Source: an uncultured Flavobacteriaceae bacterium
Lineage (GTDB): Bacteria; Bacteroidota; Bacteroidia; Flavobacteriales; Flavobacteriaceae
Length of the DNA stretch: 64,000 bases
Assembly (NCBI GenBank): GCA_905182575.1
Contig: CAJJCA010000001.1
Coordinates: forward strand, 18,760 to 82,759
Direction: 5' to 3'
Part shown: in pieces, positions 49,174-59,150 of the stretch
How positions within the stretch are numbered: the stretch's first letter is position 1
How the letters are laid out: each line of letters starts with the position of its first letter
Notes under the pieces: generated by a model
Databases searched by the model: none
What the model was told of the DNA's origin: nothing
What the model saw: only the letters and a program-made list of their open reading frames with translations
Translations under genes and position numbers: made by a program

Positions 49174-50489
49174 TTTAAATAATATTGCTGGAGTTCCTCC
49201 GCTATTTGGGGATAATCATCATAAAGATTAACAGACTCATTGGGATCTTTGTCCAAGTCTATCAAAAGGTGTTTCTCTTTGTATTTATAAGCCCTATTAC
49301 TCGTGTCATAGGGATTGCCCAACAGCTTCCATTTTCCTTTTCTAATCGCATAGGTGTCTCTGAATTCCCAAGCATACATTTCGTGGTTGGTTTTAGTGTT
49401 TTCATTATTAATTAATTTCACAATACTTTTGCCATCTAAATCACTGGTATCTAGATTCAAACCGCAAAGTTCAGCCAAAGTAGGCATCCAGTCAACTACC
49501 GATACAAATTGGTCTCTCACCTGATTGGGTTTGATTTTTCCGGGCCAAGAAATCGCAGCAGGAACTCGAATTCCACCTTCAAAAAGAGACTGTTTTGCAC
49601 CACGGAAAGGACCTGTAAAACCTCCACCGTGGTGGGCGCGTTCCTCGGTTGAGTGTCCATTGTCAGATTGAAATACAATAATCGTATTTTCCGTAAGTCC
49701 CCTTTGTTCTAACATCTTTATTAAAGCACCTATTCTCTCATCATGCGTGCTTAAAAAAGCGGCATATAAATCTCTTGGGTAGGCAACTCCTTTTTCACGA
49801 TAATAAGTCAACCAATCTTCTTCTCCTTGATAGGGATAGTGTGGAGAGTTCATTGCGTAAAACATAAAGAATGGTTTTTCCTTTAATCTTCTTTCAAAAA
49901 AACCGTCAGCTTCTTTTAGCATTAAGTCTGGAAAAAACTGACCATCATAAAAAACTTCTTCATTATTGCGAAGTAGATTGTGTCGATTTGTGCCATTCCA
50001 ATAATAAAAATGGGAATAGTTATCAATACAACCCACCAAATGACCAAATGAATAATCAAAGCCTTGTGCATTCGGTAGCATTTCGGGTTGGTATCCCAAA
50101 TGCCATTTCCCAATCAGTAAGGTTTCATATCCAGAATCTTTAAACATCTCTGCCATGGTGTATTCTGTTCCTGGCAAACCGTTTGTGCTTTTTGGATTTT
50201 GACCTGCATTACCCGGACAACCAGCACGCTGAGGCGTTTTTCCTGTCAACAAAGAAGCACGAGAAGGAGAACAAACTGGCGAAGCATAGAATTGTGTGAA
50301 GCGAACACCACTGGTTACCAAGGCATCCATATTAGGGGTCAGAAGATCTTTAGCGCCATAGACGTTTAAATCTAAGGTTCCTTGATCGTCAGTATAAATA
50401 ACAATCACATTGGGCTTCTCTTGCGCAATTAAAGCGTAGAAAGAAAAGAAACAAGCCAGCGTAAGACTCAATTGTTTTAAATTATTCAT
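49158..50489 (-). CDS. S1 family sulfatase
   Basis: The start at 50489 (MNNLKQLSLTLACFF) avoids overlap with the GH105 gene and yields a clean signal peptide (FSFYALIAQ); 443 residues. Formylglycine Cys73 in SPVCSPSRASLLTGKTPQRAG; metal motif IVIYTDDQGTLDL; LIGKWHLGY; VFQSDNGHSTEERAHHGG. It contains the QRAG and HLVGCIDNYSHFYYW patterns of arylsulfatases. Periplasmic. Its stop overlaps the heparinase gene's start by about 16 bases. Substrate is unknown; each sulfatase here probably removes one kind of sulfate ester. Confidence 0.9.
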   Translation of the reverse strand: MNNLKQLSLTLACFFSFYALIAQEKPNVIVIYTDDQGTLDLNVYGAKDLLTPNMDALVTSGVRFTQFYASPVCSPSRASLLTGKTPQRAGCPGNAGQNPKSTNGLPGTEYTMAEMFKDSGYETLLIGKWHLGYQPEMLPNAQGFDYSFGHLVGCIDNYSHFYYWNGTNRHNLLRNNEEVFYDGQFFPDLMLKEADGFFERRLKEKPFFMFYAMNSPHYPYQGEEDWLTYYREKGVAYPRDLYAAFLSTHDERIGALIKMLEQRGLTENTIIVFQSDNGHSTEERAHHGGGFTGPFRGAKQSLFEGGIRVPAAISWPGKIKPNQVRDQFVSVVDWMPTLAELCGLNLDTSDLDGKSIVKLINNENTKTNHEMYAWEFRDTYAIRKGKWKLLGNPYDTSNRAYKYKEKHLLIDLDKDPNESVNLYDDYPQIAEELQQYYLKWKNQ

Positions 50490-50506
50490 TAAATGCATAT
50501 TAATTT

Positions 50507-52336
50507 TTAAGATTTTAATTCCCATATTTTTAAGTTTCGATATCTAAATCGGGTCCACTGCATCTGTCTAAAAGCAAATTTCCCAGAGCCTAAAACTGGT
50601 CCCAATGACTTGCCATCGTCTTTCCAATCAATAATTTTTTCACCATCAAGATGCATCACGATGCGATTCTTTTTTTTTATCAATTGAATTTTATGAACTT
50701 CTTTAGAGTTTGATGGAATTCCTGGCCGACCAACATGTACCTTAACAAAGCCTTTGTTTTTTCTCAAATGACTAAAAGGTCGGTTGGGTTTATTGGGCGC
50801 ATTGGCATAATAGGAGATGTGATAGTTGTTCAAATCACTCTTAGTGTATTGTCTAAAAACACCTACTCTCTTTTTTAAACTGGGATTAAAAACATCTTCT
50901 CCATTCAAGCCTTTGGCACTAAAAAAAACAATACACAGCCCTGCTTCTGTCTCAATGTTTTGAACTTCCCATTCTGCTACAAAATTTTCTGGGAGATCCT
51001 TTGGACACCAAAATACATGATGGGAGGCCTCTTTTGGAGAGAACATTTCCATCCATCCTGATTTAAAGAGAACAGCGCCCTCCCCCTCCATCCTCCAATC
51101 TTGAGTTTTTGATGCGTCAGATAGATTATTTTCATAAAAAACATTTCCCTTCTGAAAAGATATTTCATCATCAGAACTCGTCTTTAAGTAATTAATATAT
51201 TCAGAGGCAGCGAGTAAAAAAGCACCGGTACCAAATTCTTCCCAGGAGTCGGCATCAAAAGGCTTTGGATCTTTACCTACGGGCTGGACATATCCCAATC
51301 GCCCCGCTTCATTAACATGCTGTTTTAGTCCATTCCAAGCACTTAGCATGGGTGACAAATATTGATCCTTAGATAGAATTCCTTGATTAACACCCCAAGC
51401 AAATCCGTAACAGAAAAAACTGCTGCTACTGTTTTCAGGAACATCTACCGGATTGATCGACTGGACAAGCGCGCCACTTTTTTTATCTAAAAAAGCAAAG
51501 ACACCCGGATCCAATAAATTCGCCCGCCACAATCCGTCTGCCTTTTGAATTTCTAATAAGGCTTCTGACATTCCAATAAATTGGTCTAAAAGTAGTTTTC
51601 GTTTCGGGTGATCTTTTGGAATAATTTCAAGCATATGAACCAAACCACCATAAACCCAACCATTACCTCTACCCCAAAAAATCTTTTTCCCTGCTTTTGT
51701 TGTTTTTCCAAAATAGCGATCATCACGATAAATCAAGTTTTCTTCTTTATCCCATAAATAATCCGTGGTTATTAACCAATGATCAATCGCATAATTTAGG
51801 TAAACTTTATTACCCGTCATTTGATACATCTTCGCAAAAGTTGGAGGCGCCATAAACAAAGCATCACACCAGGACCACCATTCGTGTTGGTAGGGGTTTT
51901 TATCATATCGAACATCAGGTGCAGGCTTTTTTCGCAACAGGTGTGCATCAAGCACCCATTTAAGGTTTTTGATCATTGTTCCTCGTCCTTTTTGGTCATA
52001 TAAATCAAGATAGACCTGACCAATAGCAATTTTATCCCCATGAAACATATCCGGAATTGTTTCCCATCGATGCTCCACTCCTATTTCGTATAGATGACTT
52101 TGATATTCGGAATTATTTGTGGTCTTAAAAGCTTTCATCAAACCAATATAATAAGCCGCAAAATGCCAGTTCGTCAAGGTGTATTTCTCAACATGATCCG
52201 TTTGTGCGTTTTGCCATTTGACAACCCGATCAATTAATTCTGTTACCTGATTTATTTCCTTTTCTTGGTTTTGCGCAATTACGTTAATCGCTAGAAAAAG
52301 AAATAAGAAAAAACCACTAAATTTTTTATTTTTCAT
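50507..52336 (-). CDS. GH105 unsaturated uronyl hydrolase fused to a DUF1961 domain
   Basis: 609 residues, signal peptide (LFLFLAINVIAQ). Residues 30-375 form a GH105 barrel: EHRWETIPDMFHGDKIAIGQVYLDLY, HEWWSWCDALFMAPP with catalytic Asp158, IFWGRGNGWVYGGL, SSSFFCYGFAWGVNQG, GTGAFLLAASEYINYL. Residues about 385-609 form a DUF1961 (YesU-like) concanavalin-type domain: GNVFYENNLSD, WRMEGEGAVLFKSGWMEMF, HHVFWCPKDLPENFVAEWEV, NYHISYYAN, VHLDGEKIIDWKDDG-like and FRQMQWTRFRYRNLKIWEL. Both activities are linked to unsaturated uronic oligosaccharide processing in known operons. It lies ten bases after a sulfatase. The first half is about twofold related to the other GH105. Confidence 0.88.
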   Translation of the reverse strand: MKNKKFSGFFLFLFLAINVIAQNQEKEINQVTELIDRVVKWQNAQTDHVEKYTLTNWHFAAYYIGLMKAFKTTNNSEYQSHLYEIGVEHRWETIPDMFHGDKIAIGQVYLDLYDQKGRGTMIKNLKWVLDAHLLRKKPAPDVRYDKNPYQHEWWSWCDALFMAPPTFAKMYQMTGNKVYLNYAIDHWLITTDYLWDKEENLIYRDDRYFGKTTKAGKKIFWGRGNGWVYGGLVHMLEIIPKDHPKRKLLLDQFIGMSEALLEIQKADGLWRANLLDPGVFAFLDKKSGALVQSINPVDVPENSSSSFFCYGFAWGVNQGILSKDQYLSPMLSAWNGLKQHVNEAGRLGYVQPVGKDPKPFDADSWEEFGTGAFLLAASEYINYLKTSSDDEISFQKGNVFYENNLSDASKTQDWRMEGEGAVLFKSGWMEMFSPKEASHHVFWCPKDLPENFVAEWEVQNIETEAGLCIVFFSAKGLNGEDVFNPSLKKRVGVFRQYTKSDLNNYHISYYANAPNKPNRPFSHLRKNKGFVKVHVGRPGIPSNSKEVHKIQLIKKKNRIVMHLDGEKIIDWKDDGKSLGPVLGSGKFAFRQMQWTRFRYRNLKIWELKS

Positions 52337-52345
52337 TTTTAATAA

Positions 52346-53761
52346 TTACTTATTATAAATCTCAACATCCCCCTTATTTAAAAACTTCCAAACATAATGT
52401 TCTGATGGGACATGAGCTTCCTCAAATATTCTTTTAGCCTTTTTTAAGACCTTTGAATTTACACTTGAAATATCATTTTTTTCAGAGGGATCATTTTCTA
52501 AGTCGTAAACTTCAATAGCCCCCTGATCTCCTTTATGCATATTTTTTTGGATGGCTTTCCATTTCCCAAAACGAGTGGCACGCCACCCTTTTTTCTCATA
52601 AAACTCCCAATACAAATAACGCTCCTTGATTTTATTCCCCTTTCCATGTAGAACTGATGAAATGCTTACCCCATCAACCTTAACTATTGGATCTACTCCA
52701 GCTAAATCTGCAATTGTGGGTAAGAAATCTGCAAAATAACCAATTTGATCGCTGCTCGTATTTGCTTTTATTTTTTTGGGATGCCAAGCAATTAAAGGAA
52801 CACGAATTCCTCCTTCATAAGGATCGCGTTTCATTCCTCTGTAAATTCCGCTACTCTCAAAAAGTTTCCAATCATTTTCAACTTCAGCAGCGCCATTGTC
52901 TGAGGTGAAAAAGATGTAAGTATTCTCCTCGATCCCCAGTTTTTTCAATCGATCTAAAATTCTACCTACAGTTTCATCCATTTTGGAAACCATCGCAGCA
53001 TAAATTTTTTGTTTCTCTGTCCATCCCTCTTTATCGCTGTAGATTCCATTGTCAGGGATTTCATACTTGCCATGGGGAATACAAAGAGGCAAATAAAGGA
53101 AAAATGGACTTTCATGATTCTTATCAAGAAAACTCATTGTCTTTTCAGCAAATAAGTCGTGGGTATATTGAGTTATTTTTTGATCTTCATTTCCTTCAAG
53201 GATCACTTTTTTGTTGTTCTCCCATAAATATTCAGGAAAGTAAGAATGCGCCCTTCTTTGATTTAAAAACCCATAGAAGTAATCAAACCCTTGTTTGTTT
53301 GGTTCACCGGTCGTGTTTGGCTCTCCCAATCCCCACTTGCCTATCATGCCTGTTTTATAACCTTTTGTTTTGAGCACCTCAGCCACCGTTACATCTTTGC
53401 TTTTGATCGGAACCCGACCCTTGTTTCCGGCTAGACCGACGACTCCCCCCTTCCCAAAGTTTCCTCTTACACGAGTGTGACCTGTGTGCATGCCTGTCAT
53501 CAAAACACTCCTAGCGGGTGCGCAGACGGAAGATCCAGAATAAAACTGACTGAATTTCATGCCCTCACTTGCCAATTGATCCAGGTGCGGTGTCTTAATT
53601 TGTTTCTGACCGTAGGAACCCAATTCGGCATAACCAAGATCATCTGCCATAATAAAGATTATGTTTGGACGCTCTTGCCCGCTTGCTAACTGAGCTACAA
53701 AAAAAATAAAAAGAACTAAATAATAAAATTTAAAACTTTTGAAAAAGACTGAATTATTCAA
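52346..53761 (-). CDS. S1 family sulfatase (GalNAc-6-sulfatase-like)
   Basis: 471 residues, cleavable signal (VLFIFFVAQLASG). Formylglycine Cys80 in SSVCAPARSVLMTGMHTGHTRVRGN; metal motif IIFIMADDLGYAELGSYGQ; MIGKWGLGEPNTTGEPNKQGFDYFYGFLNQRRAHSYFPEYLW; FFTSDNGAAEVENDW. The CAPAR signature with TGMHTGHT and the RRAHSYFPEYLW stretch is typical of arylsulfatases related to GalNAc-6-sulfatase. It lies three bases after a Gfo/Idh gene. Periplasmic. Confidence 0.92.
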   Translation of the reverse strand: MNNSVFFKSFKFYYLVLFIFFVAQLASGQERPNIIFIMADDLGYAELGSYGQKQIKTPHLDQLASEGMKFSQFYSGSSVCAPARSVLMTGMHTGHTRVRGNFGKGGVVGLAGNKGRVPIKSKDVTVAEVLKTKGYKTGMIGKWGLGEPNTTGEPNKQGFDYFYGFLNQRRAHSYFPEYLWENNKKVILEGNEDQKITQYTHDLFAEKTMSFLDKNHESPFFLYLPLCIPHGKYEIPDNGIYSDKEGWTEKQKIYAAMVSKMDETVGRILDRLKKLGIEENTYIFFTSDNGAAEVENDWKLFESSGIYRGMKRDPYEGGIRVPLIAWHPKKIKANTSSDQIGYFADFLPTIADLAGVDPIVKVDGVSISSVLHGKGNKIKERYLYWEFYEKKGWRATRFGKWKAIQKNMHKGDQGAIEVYDLENDPSEKNDISSVNSKVLKKAKRIFEEAHVPSEHYVWKFLNKGDVEIYNK

Positions 53762-53764
53762 TGA

Positions 53765-55054
53765 TTAAATTTTAAATGGTTTTCTATATTTTTTAGATCT
53801 TAATTTATTTGCTTCTCTGTCTTGGATAAATTTCTCCTTTACTGGATTCCATTCTAAAGGCCTATTTAAATCATAAGCAATATTACTCAATTGGCATACA
53901 GAGGAGGTTCTGTGTCCAGTCTCAACATCACAGATCGGTTGTTTTCTTGTTTTAATGGAATTGATCCAGTCTATATAATGATCGTCACTTTTATAAAGCT
54001 TGATGTCATTTTCTCCAATGACAACATCAGCAATGTTTTTTGGGTCTGTTTCCAAAAGACCTCTTCTTACTTTGAGCTTCCCTTTAGAGCCAATAAACTT
54101 AACCCCAAACTTGGTCATTTCAAATTTATCATGTACCATTTCAATTCCATTCTCATAAAACATTCTCAAGCCCAATTTAGCTTCCTTATCTTTTGGAGGA
54201 ATAAACTTGACAGGCCCCGTATGATCCATTCCCAGTGCCCATTGAGCAATGTCAAACATGTGAGCACCCCAATCTGCAATGATTCCTCCTCCGTATTCTT
54301 GATAAAACCTCCATCGTGGAAAATGTCTTTGTTCTACAGGTGGGGAAAGAATACTATGATAAGGTCTGTAAGGTGCGGAACCTAACCAACCGCTCCAATT
54401 CAAAGCATCAGGAGCTTTTTCAGAGGGAAGGTCGCAAGGAATTGCAGGGTCTCCAACATAAACAATTACTTTTTTAATTTCCCCTATGTACCCATTACGA
54501 ACTAATTCAGCTGCATGTCTAAAAAGTTTTGAGGAACGCTGCATGCTTCCTGTTTGGAAAACAGCATCGTACTTTTTCACTGCATCAGCAATCATTCTTC
54601 CTTCTTTTAAAGTATGTGCTAAAGGTTTTTCACAATAAACATCCATCCCTGCTGCCAACGAATCAATCGAATTCTTTGCATGCCAATGATCTGGTGTAGC
54701 TATGACAACTGCGTCCAATCCTTTGTGATTAAGAAGTTCTTGATAATCGGCATATTTATTTACTCCCTTGATGTCCCAATTGGGTTGATTTTTTTTATAC
54801 GCTTTAATAAGTTCTTGCTCCAAAAGGTTCAATTTATCTCCCTCAACATCAGAAGCGGCTACCCACCTGACCTGATCTTTAAGGCTGAATCTTTTCATGA
54901 GTCCCCTACCTTGAACACCTGTTCCAATTAGTCCTAAATTGATTTGATCACTTGGTGCTACAAACCCTCGGCCCAATACATGACGTGGAAGAATAAAAAC
55001 TCCTGCACCCATTGTTAAACTTTGCTTTAAAAATGTTCTTCTTTTATTGTTCAT
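53765..55054 (-). CDS. Tat-exported Gfo/Idh/MocA oxidoreductase
   Basis: 429 residues. Twin-arginine signal KRRTFLKQSLTMGAGVFILP, Rossmann motif LGLIGTGVQGRG (40-51), ATPDHWHA, CEKPLAHTL with the conserved Lys143, then YGGGIIADWGAHMFDIAQWALG with the catalytic His of the C-terminal domain. Tat export implies that the NAD(P) cofactor is bound before secretion. Family members oxidise sugar carbons, often at C3 of glycosides. It is embedded between two sulfatases (distances 3 and 11 bases). Related to the enzyme at 3435-4776. Confidence 0.92.
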   Translation of the reverse strand: MNNKRRTFLKQSLTMGAGVFILPRHVLGRGFVAPSDQINLGLIGTGVQGRGLMKRFSLKDQVRWVAASDVEGDKLNLLEQELIKAYKKNQPNWDIKGVNKYADYQELLNHKGLDAVVIATPDHWHAKNSIDSLAAGMDVYCEKPLAHTLKEGRMIADAVKKYDAVFQTGSMQRSSKLFRHAAELVRNGYIGEIKKVIVYVGDPAIPCDLPSEKAPDALNWSGWLGSAPYRPYHSILSPPVEQRHFPRWRFYQEYGGGIIADWGAHMFDIAQWALGMDHTGPVKFIPPKDKEAKLGLRMFYENGIEMVHDKFEMTKFGVKFIGSKGKLKVRRGLLETDPKNIADVVIGENDIKLYKSDDHYIDWINSIKTRKQPICDVETGHRTSSVCQLSNIAYDLNRPLEWNPVKEKFIQDREANKLRSKKYRKPFKI

Positions 55055-55065
55055 GATATTTATTT

Positions 55066-56739
55066 TTAATTCGAAAAATGTCCATTTTTTAAATTTACTA
55101 TTAATTTGTTATTTGTAAGTGAATGTTTTTTAATATACGCTTTTATCTGTTGAACGATTAGAGGTTTTTCTGAAGCGATATCAACATCCACCTTGCCCAA
55201 AGAAGCTTGATCAAAAATCTTAATGGAAGAAGACTTGTCCTCTGGCACCAAAATTTTATAATCATTAAATCGCATAAAGTATTTCCATTTTGGTTCCTTT
55301 GGAATATTGCTTTTCAATTCATCAATGACTTTCTGGTGTTCTGTTTGATTGGCTAAATTTTCAAACTGATTTGGATCTTTCTTTAAATCATACAATTCAA
55401 AAGTGCCATCAAAATATGAAATTAATTGCCATTTTTCATTAGAAATGGTATGAGATCCTATTGCAAAAGTTGTTACGGTAGATTGATCCCAATTGATGTT
55501 TGGATTGTTGATCAAAGGTAAAAGGCTATTCCCTTCCCACGTCTCTTGTTTTGGGATTCCAGAAATATCAGCTAATGTAGGAGCAAGATCAATCAGATTA
55601 ACAGCTTGGGTAATTTGCACCCCCTGATTTTTACCTTTTGGTGGAATGATCAAGAATGGAACTCTGGTACTTCGATACCAACCCGTCCCCTTTCCCCAGT
55701 GGGATTTTTCACCCAAGTGCCATCCATGGTCAGACCAAAGAACGATCCAGGTATTCTCTGATAACTTGTTTTGGTTGATTGCTTTTGCTAAATCTCCAAT
55801 GAGTTCATCAACAAAAGCTACGGAAGCACGATAGGAAGCAACAGCATTTTTCCATTGATCATATTTTATAACTGTTTCGTGTCTTCCCGAAGTTTTGGGA
55901 TACAAGGCCAATTGTTTTGCACGATGTCCAAGATCATCAAAATCATCTTCTAAATAACTTGGGAGCTCAATCTTATCTGATGGAAATAAATCATGAAACC
56001 TTTTGGGATTGAAAAGCGGCTGATGAGGTCGTTCGAACCCAATGGCCATAAAAAAAGGCTTTTCGTTTGACTCCTCTAATCTTTTAATGGCCCAATCCAC
56101 ACTTACTCGATCTGCAAACAAGCTGTCTGGTAAATCGACTGCCCCCCAATCAAAAGTATTTGACTTATTCCAATATCGATCAGCGGGCATTCCGTTTAAT
56201 GGCAATAGAAATTTTATTCCCTGTTTAATAACCTCATGAGAGGGATTTTGTTTGTTGTTTTGTAATTCTTTAGAATCAAAGGGTGCGGAAGATCCCATTC
56301 TACCTCCATAAGCATCAAACGCATTGATGGGAGTGCCTCTTCCATGAAATATCTTTCCTACTCCAAAAACTTGGTAACCATTTAATTTAAAGTGTTCTGG
56401 TAGACTTTTAGTATCTGAAAAATCCTTGGCGAAATTCACCTGATTGTCATAGACGCCAGTTGTGACAGGCCATTTTCCAGACAGAATCGCTGTTCTAGAT
56501 GGACCACAAACAGGCGCTGGGCAATGCGCATTTAAAAAGGAATATCCTTTGTTCGCAAGGGAATCCATATGGGGGGTGATGGCCTCTTTATCTCCCAAAA
56601 AACCAACCCAATCATTTAAATCGTCAATTGAGATGAATACAACATTTGGTGGTTTAGAAATAATAGTCCGCTGTTTTTGTTCACAGGAAACAAAAAAAGA
56701 GAAACATCCCAAACACAACCAAATATTTTTAAACATCAT
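55066..56739 (-). CDS. S1 family sulfatase lipoprotein (iduronate-2-sulfatase-like)
   Basis: 557 residues, lipobox at Cys19 (FFVSC). Formylglycine Cys78 in PAPVCGPSRTAILSGKWPVTTGVY; metal motif VVFISIDDLNDWVGFLG; IGFERPHQPLF; VLWSDHGWHLGEKSHWGKGT. The C-terminal extension of about 70 residues (after KEPKWKYFMRFND, from about 490) is absent from its neighbour at 45105 and ends in an unfamiliar Lys-rich stretch. Same S1_7-like group as the 45105 enzyme; the pair may differ in position or sugar specificity. The start abuts the previous sulfatase's stop (TAATG). Confidence 0.92.
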   Translation of the reverse strand: MMFKNIWLCLGCFSFFVSCEQKQRTIISKPPNVVFISIDDLNDWVGFLGDKEAITPHMDSLANKGYSFLNAHCPAPVCGPSRTAILSGKWPVTTGVYDNQVNFAKDFSDTKSLPEHFKLNGYQVFGVGKIFHGRGTPINAFDAYGGRMGSSAPFDSKELQNNKQNPSHEVIKQGIKFLLPLNGMPADRYWNKSNTFDWGAVDLPDSLFADRVSVDWAIKRLEESNEKPFFMAIGFERPHQPLFNPKRFHDLFPSDKIELPSYLEDDFDDLGHRAKQLALYPKTSGRHETVIKYDQWKNAVASYRASVAFVDELIGDLAKAINQNKLSENTWIVLWSDHGWHLGEKSHWGKGTGWYRSTRVPFLIIPPKGKNQGVQITQAVNLIDLAPTLADISGIPKQETWEGNSLLPLINNPNINWDQSTVTTFAIGSHTISNEKWQLISYFDGTFELYDLKKDPNQFENLANQTEHQKVIDELKSNIPKEPKWKYFMRFNDYKILVPEDKSSSIKIFDQASLGKVDVDIASEKPLIVQQIKAYIKKHSLTNNKLIVNLKNGHFSN

Positions 56740-58097
56740 TATTTAATATTTAGTGTTGGTTTCTCTTTAGGTAAATCTGGATATTGATCAAGGTTTTTCT
56801 GAAGTTTTTCCTTAATCAACAATTGCGACTCACTTAGCTCCGTGTCTTTTAATGATTTCTTTTCAAGAAGATCGTTTTTCATATCATAAAACTCACCTGA
56901 TTTGTATAGTTTGTACCTGTCAGTTTGAGAAAATACATTTCTAAAACCACTGTTCTTTCCCCACATAGGGTCATAATAGATCGTTGCGGTTTCCCTATTT
57001 AATTCTTCCCCCTCCGTCAGCGTATCTTCAAAACTAACTCCATCCGAATTGTCTTTTTCAACATTTAGGATGGCGGCAAAAGTGGCGTAAAAGTCACTGA
57101 AATTAATGAGCCCATTGTAACTTTTTGGTTTCTTCACCGAGGCTGGCCAGCTGGCCACCATGGGAACATGATTCCCATGTGTGATCGTATTTCCTTTTGC
57201 ACCTTTTACTGGCCCGTTATTCGTATTTGAAACAATATTTAAATTTGTTCCATTGTCACCCACAAAAATCAATAAGGTGTTTTCAGCGATGCCTTGTACT
57301 TTTAGCTCGTTCACAATATTGCCAATAATTTTGTCCATATATGCCACCATGTCAATGAAAAACTTGTTGTCTGGCTTTGCTCTGGTTTCCAATGAATCCC
57401 ATGCTTTGGAATCTGGGGTAGGCACAAATGGATTATGAACCAATAACATTGGATAATAAATGAAAAACGGATTGTCTTTATTTCGTTTTATGAAGTCAAT
57501 TGCATAATTAGACACGACATCAGGGCCGTATGCGTCAGGGTCTCTATCCAAAAGTTTTCCATTTTGCTCAATCAAAGGGTTTGAAAACCGTTCTCCTTGT
57601 TTTTTTAATTGGGTCAATTGCCACAAGCTGTATTCGTCAAAACCAAAATGGTGAGGGCGAGTATTATCTTCATAGCCATCAATTTTTTGCTGGAGTCCAT
57701 TCAGCTGCCATTTACCAACGATGGCTGTCTTATATCCATTTTCCTTAAATAAATTCCCAAAGGTTTTCTGATTTGGATTTAAATAGGTGAAATATTCATA
57801 GTTTTTATAATTCCTTTTTCCTGTCATTATTTTCACTCGAGATGGGGTACACAGGGGTTGCGAGATTACTCTAGTAAAATTCACTCCTGTTCTCGCTAAG
57901 GAGTCAAGAACTGCGGTTTTATAGGATGTACTTCCATTAATACTTAAACATTCAAAACCAATATCATCTGCCATAATCAGAATAACATTGGGTCGTTTGG
58001 GTAGTTTTTTTTGAGATTCACAATTTGAAAAAACAAAAAACATCACAAGTATCACTAATGGAAATTTCACTTTTATTAAATTTTTAAAATAGCACAT
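56739..58097 (-). CDS. S1 family sulfatase lipoprotein
   Basis: 452 residues, lipobox at Cys26 (VFSNC). Formylglycine Cys83 in SQPLCTPSRVKIMTGKRNYKNYEYF; metal motif VILIMADDIGFECLSING; AIVGKWQLNGL; IFVGDNGTNLNIVSN; HGNHVPMVASWP. The RNYKNYEYFTYL and KWQLNG patterns set it apart from the other seven sulfatases and resemble the S1_27-like group reported from ulvan-degrading marine Bacteroidota. The assignment to a subfamily is from memory of motifs and needs a profile search. Confidence 0.88.
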   Translation of the reverse strand: MCYFKNLIKVKFPLVILVMFFVFSNCESQKKLPKRPNVILIMADDIGFECLSINGSTSYKTAVLDSLARTGVNFTRVISQPLCTPSRVKIMTGKRNYKNYEYFTYLNPNQKTFGNLFKENGYKTAIVGKWQLNGLQQKIDGYEDNTRPHHFGFDEYSLWQLTQLKKQGERFSNPLIEQNGKLLDRDPDAYGPDVVSNYAIDFIKRNKDNPFFIYYPMLLVHNPFVPTPDSKAWDSLETRAKPDNKFFIDMVAYMDKIIGNIVNELKVQGIAENTLLIFVGDNGTNLNIVSNTNNGPVKGAKGNTITHGNHVPMVASWPASVKKPKSYNGLINFSDFYATFAAILNVEKDNSDGVSFEDTLTEGEELNRETATIYYDPMWGKNSGFRNVFSQTDRYKLYKSGEFYDMKNDLLEKKSLKDTELSESQLLIKEKLQKNLDQYPDLPKEKPTLNIK

Positions 58098-58111
58098 TTT
58101 ACTTTTTATTG

Positions 58112-59131
58112 TTAAATAATATTTTCAATATTTCCTTCTGATCGATAAAGCGCATTGATAAAAGCAACTGATTTTCTTGCTTCATTGACACCGACTAGTG
58201 GTTCTTTTTCGTCTTTTACAGCCGCTATCATATTGGTTATTGAATCAATATGAAATTGATCTCCAATTGCCATTGGATCAGAAGCACCCGAGCCATTCGA
58301 ATCCCTCTTAATGTTCAACAAACTATTGATTTCAGGAAGACTAGAAGAAACGATTTGACCTCCTTTAAACTGAACATTTCCCAAAGTCCCGAAAACACCA
58401 ATGGATTCTGGTTCGCCAGGATAAAGTGCTGTTCCACCCGAAAGTGTCCCTAGGGCACCATTCTTAAATCTAAAGGAAGCTACGCCGACATCCTCTCCTT
58501 CAATATTATGATGTAATGTATCAATGAAGCCACTGATTTCTGCTACTTCACCAATTAGGTTTATCATAAGATCAATGGTGTGTATGCCTTGATTTATAAA
58601 AGTTGCACCTCCATCTATTTCTTTTGTACCTCGCCAAGAGTCTTCATAGTATTCTGAAGATCTGTACCAATTTACACTGGTTTGAACCAAAAGTATTTTA
58701 CCCAATAAGCCTTCGGCTAAAATCTTTTTTAATTGAATAAATTCTGGATTCATCCTGTTTTGAAAAACACAGCCTAGTTTTACATTGTGTTCCTTAATTA
58801 TTTTTGAAATCGTGTCAATTCTGTCCGTAGTGATTTCAAGTGGTTTTTCACACAGTATATTTATACCATATTTTGCAATTTTAGAAATGGTCTCAAGATG
58901 GAGCCCACTTTCATTACAAACACAAACAATCTCTAAATCAGGGGTTTTTAAAAGCTGATCAATTTCACAAAACACTGGCGAGGAGAAGTATTCTTGAACG
59001 GATTCAGCTCTAGACTTTGTCTTGCTTACTACCCCCAGCAGCTTGGCATAAGGAATTGCTTCAATGCAACGTGCGTGTAGCTTTGCAATGTTGCCTGTCC
59101 CAATGATCCCAAAACCTATTTGCTTTTCCAA
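58112..59131 (-). CDS. Cytoplasmic Gfo/Idh/MocA oxidoreductase
   Basis: 339 residues and no signal peptide, unlike the two exported relatives. Rossmann motif FGIIGTGNIAKLHA (7-20), LCEKPLEITTD (Lys96), QTSVNWYRSSEYYEDSWRGTKEIDGGATFINQGIHTIDLMINL with the catalytic His, and SGGTALYPGEPESIGVFG. By family it is an NAD(P)-dependent sugar or sugar-acid dehydrogenase. It starts 20 bases after the GH92-like gene. It may reduce or oxidise a sugar after import; the substrate is unknown. Confidence 0.9.
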   Translation of the reverse strand: MEKQIGFGIIGTGNIAKLHARCIEAIPYAKLLGVVSKTKSRAESVQEYFSSPVFCEIDQLLKTPDLEIVCVCNESGLHLETISKIAKYGINILCEKPLEITTDRIDTISKIIKEHNVKLGCVFQNRMNPEFIQLKKILAEGLLGKILLVQTSVNWYRSSEYYEDSWRGTKEIDGGATFINQGIHTIDLMINLIGEVAEISGFIDTLHHNIEGEDVGVASFRFKNGALGTLSGGTALYPGEPESIGVFGTLGNVQFKGGQIVSSSLPEINSLLNIKRDSNGSGASDPMAIGDQFHIDSITNMIAAVKDEKEPLVGVNEARKSVAFINALYRSEGNIENII

Positions 59132-59150
59132 AAATTAAATTTAATAATTA

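Noticed and set aside
53891..54385. 164-residue plus-strand frame opposite the Gfo/Idh gene
   Set aside because: It is antisense to a gene with all family motifs, has no domain and no start context; long antisense frames are expected by chance.
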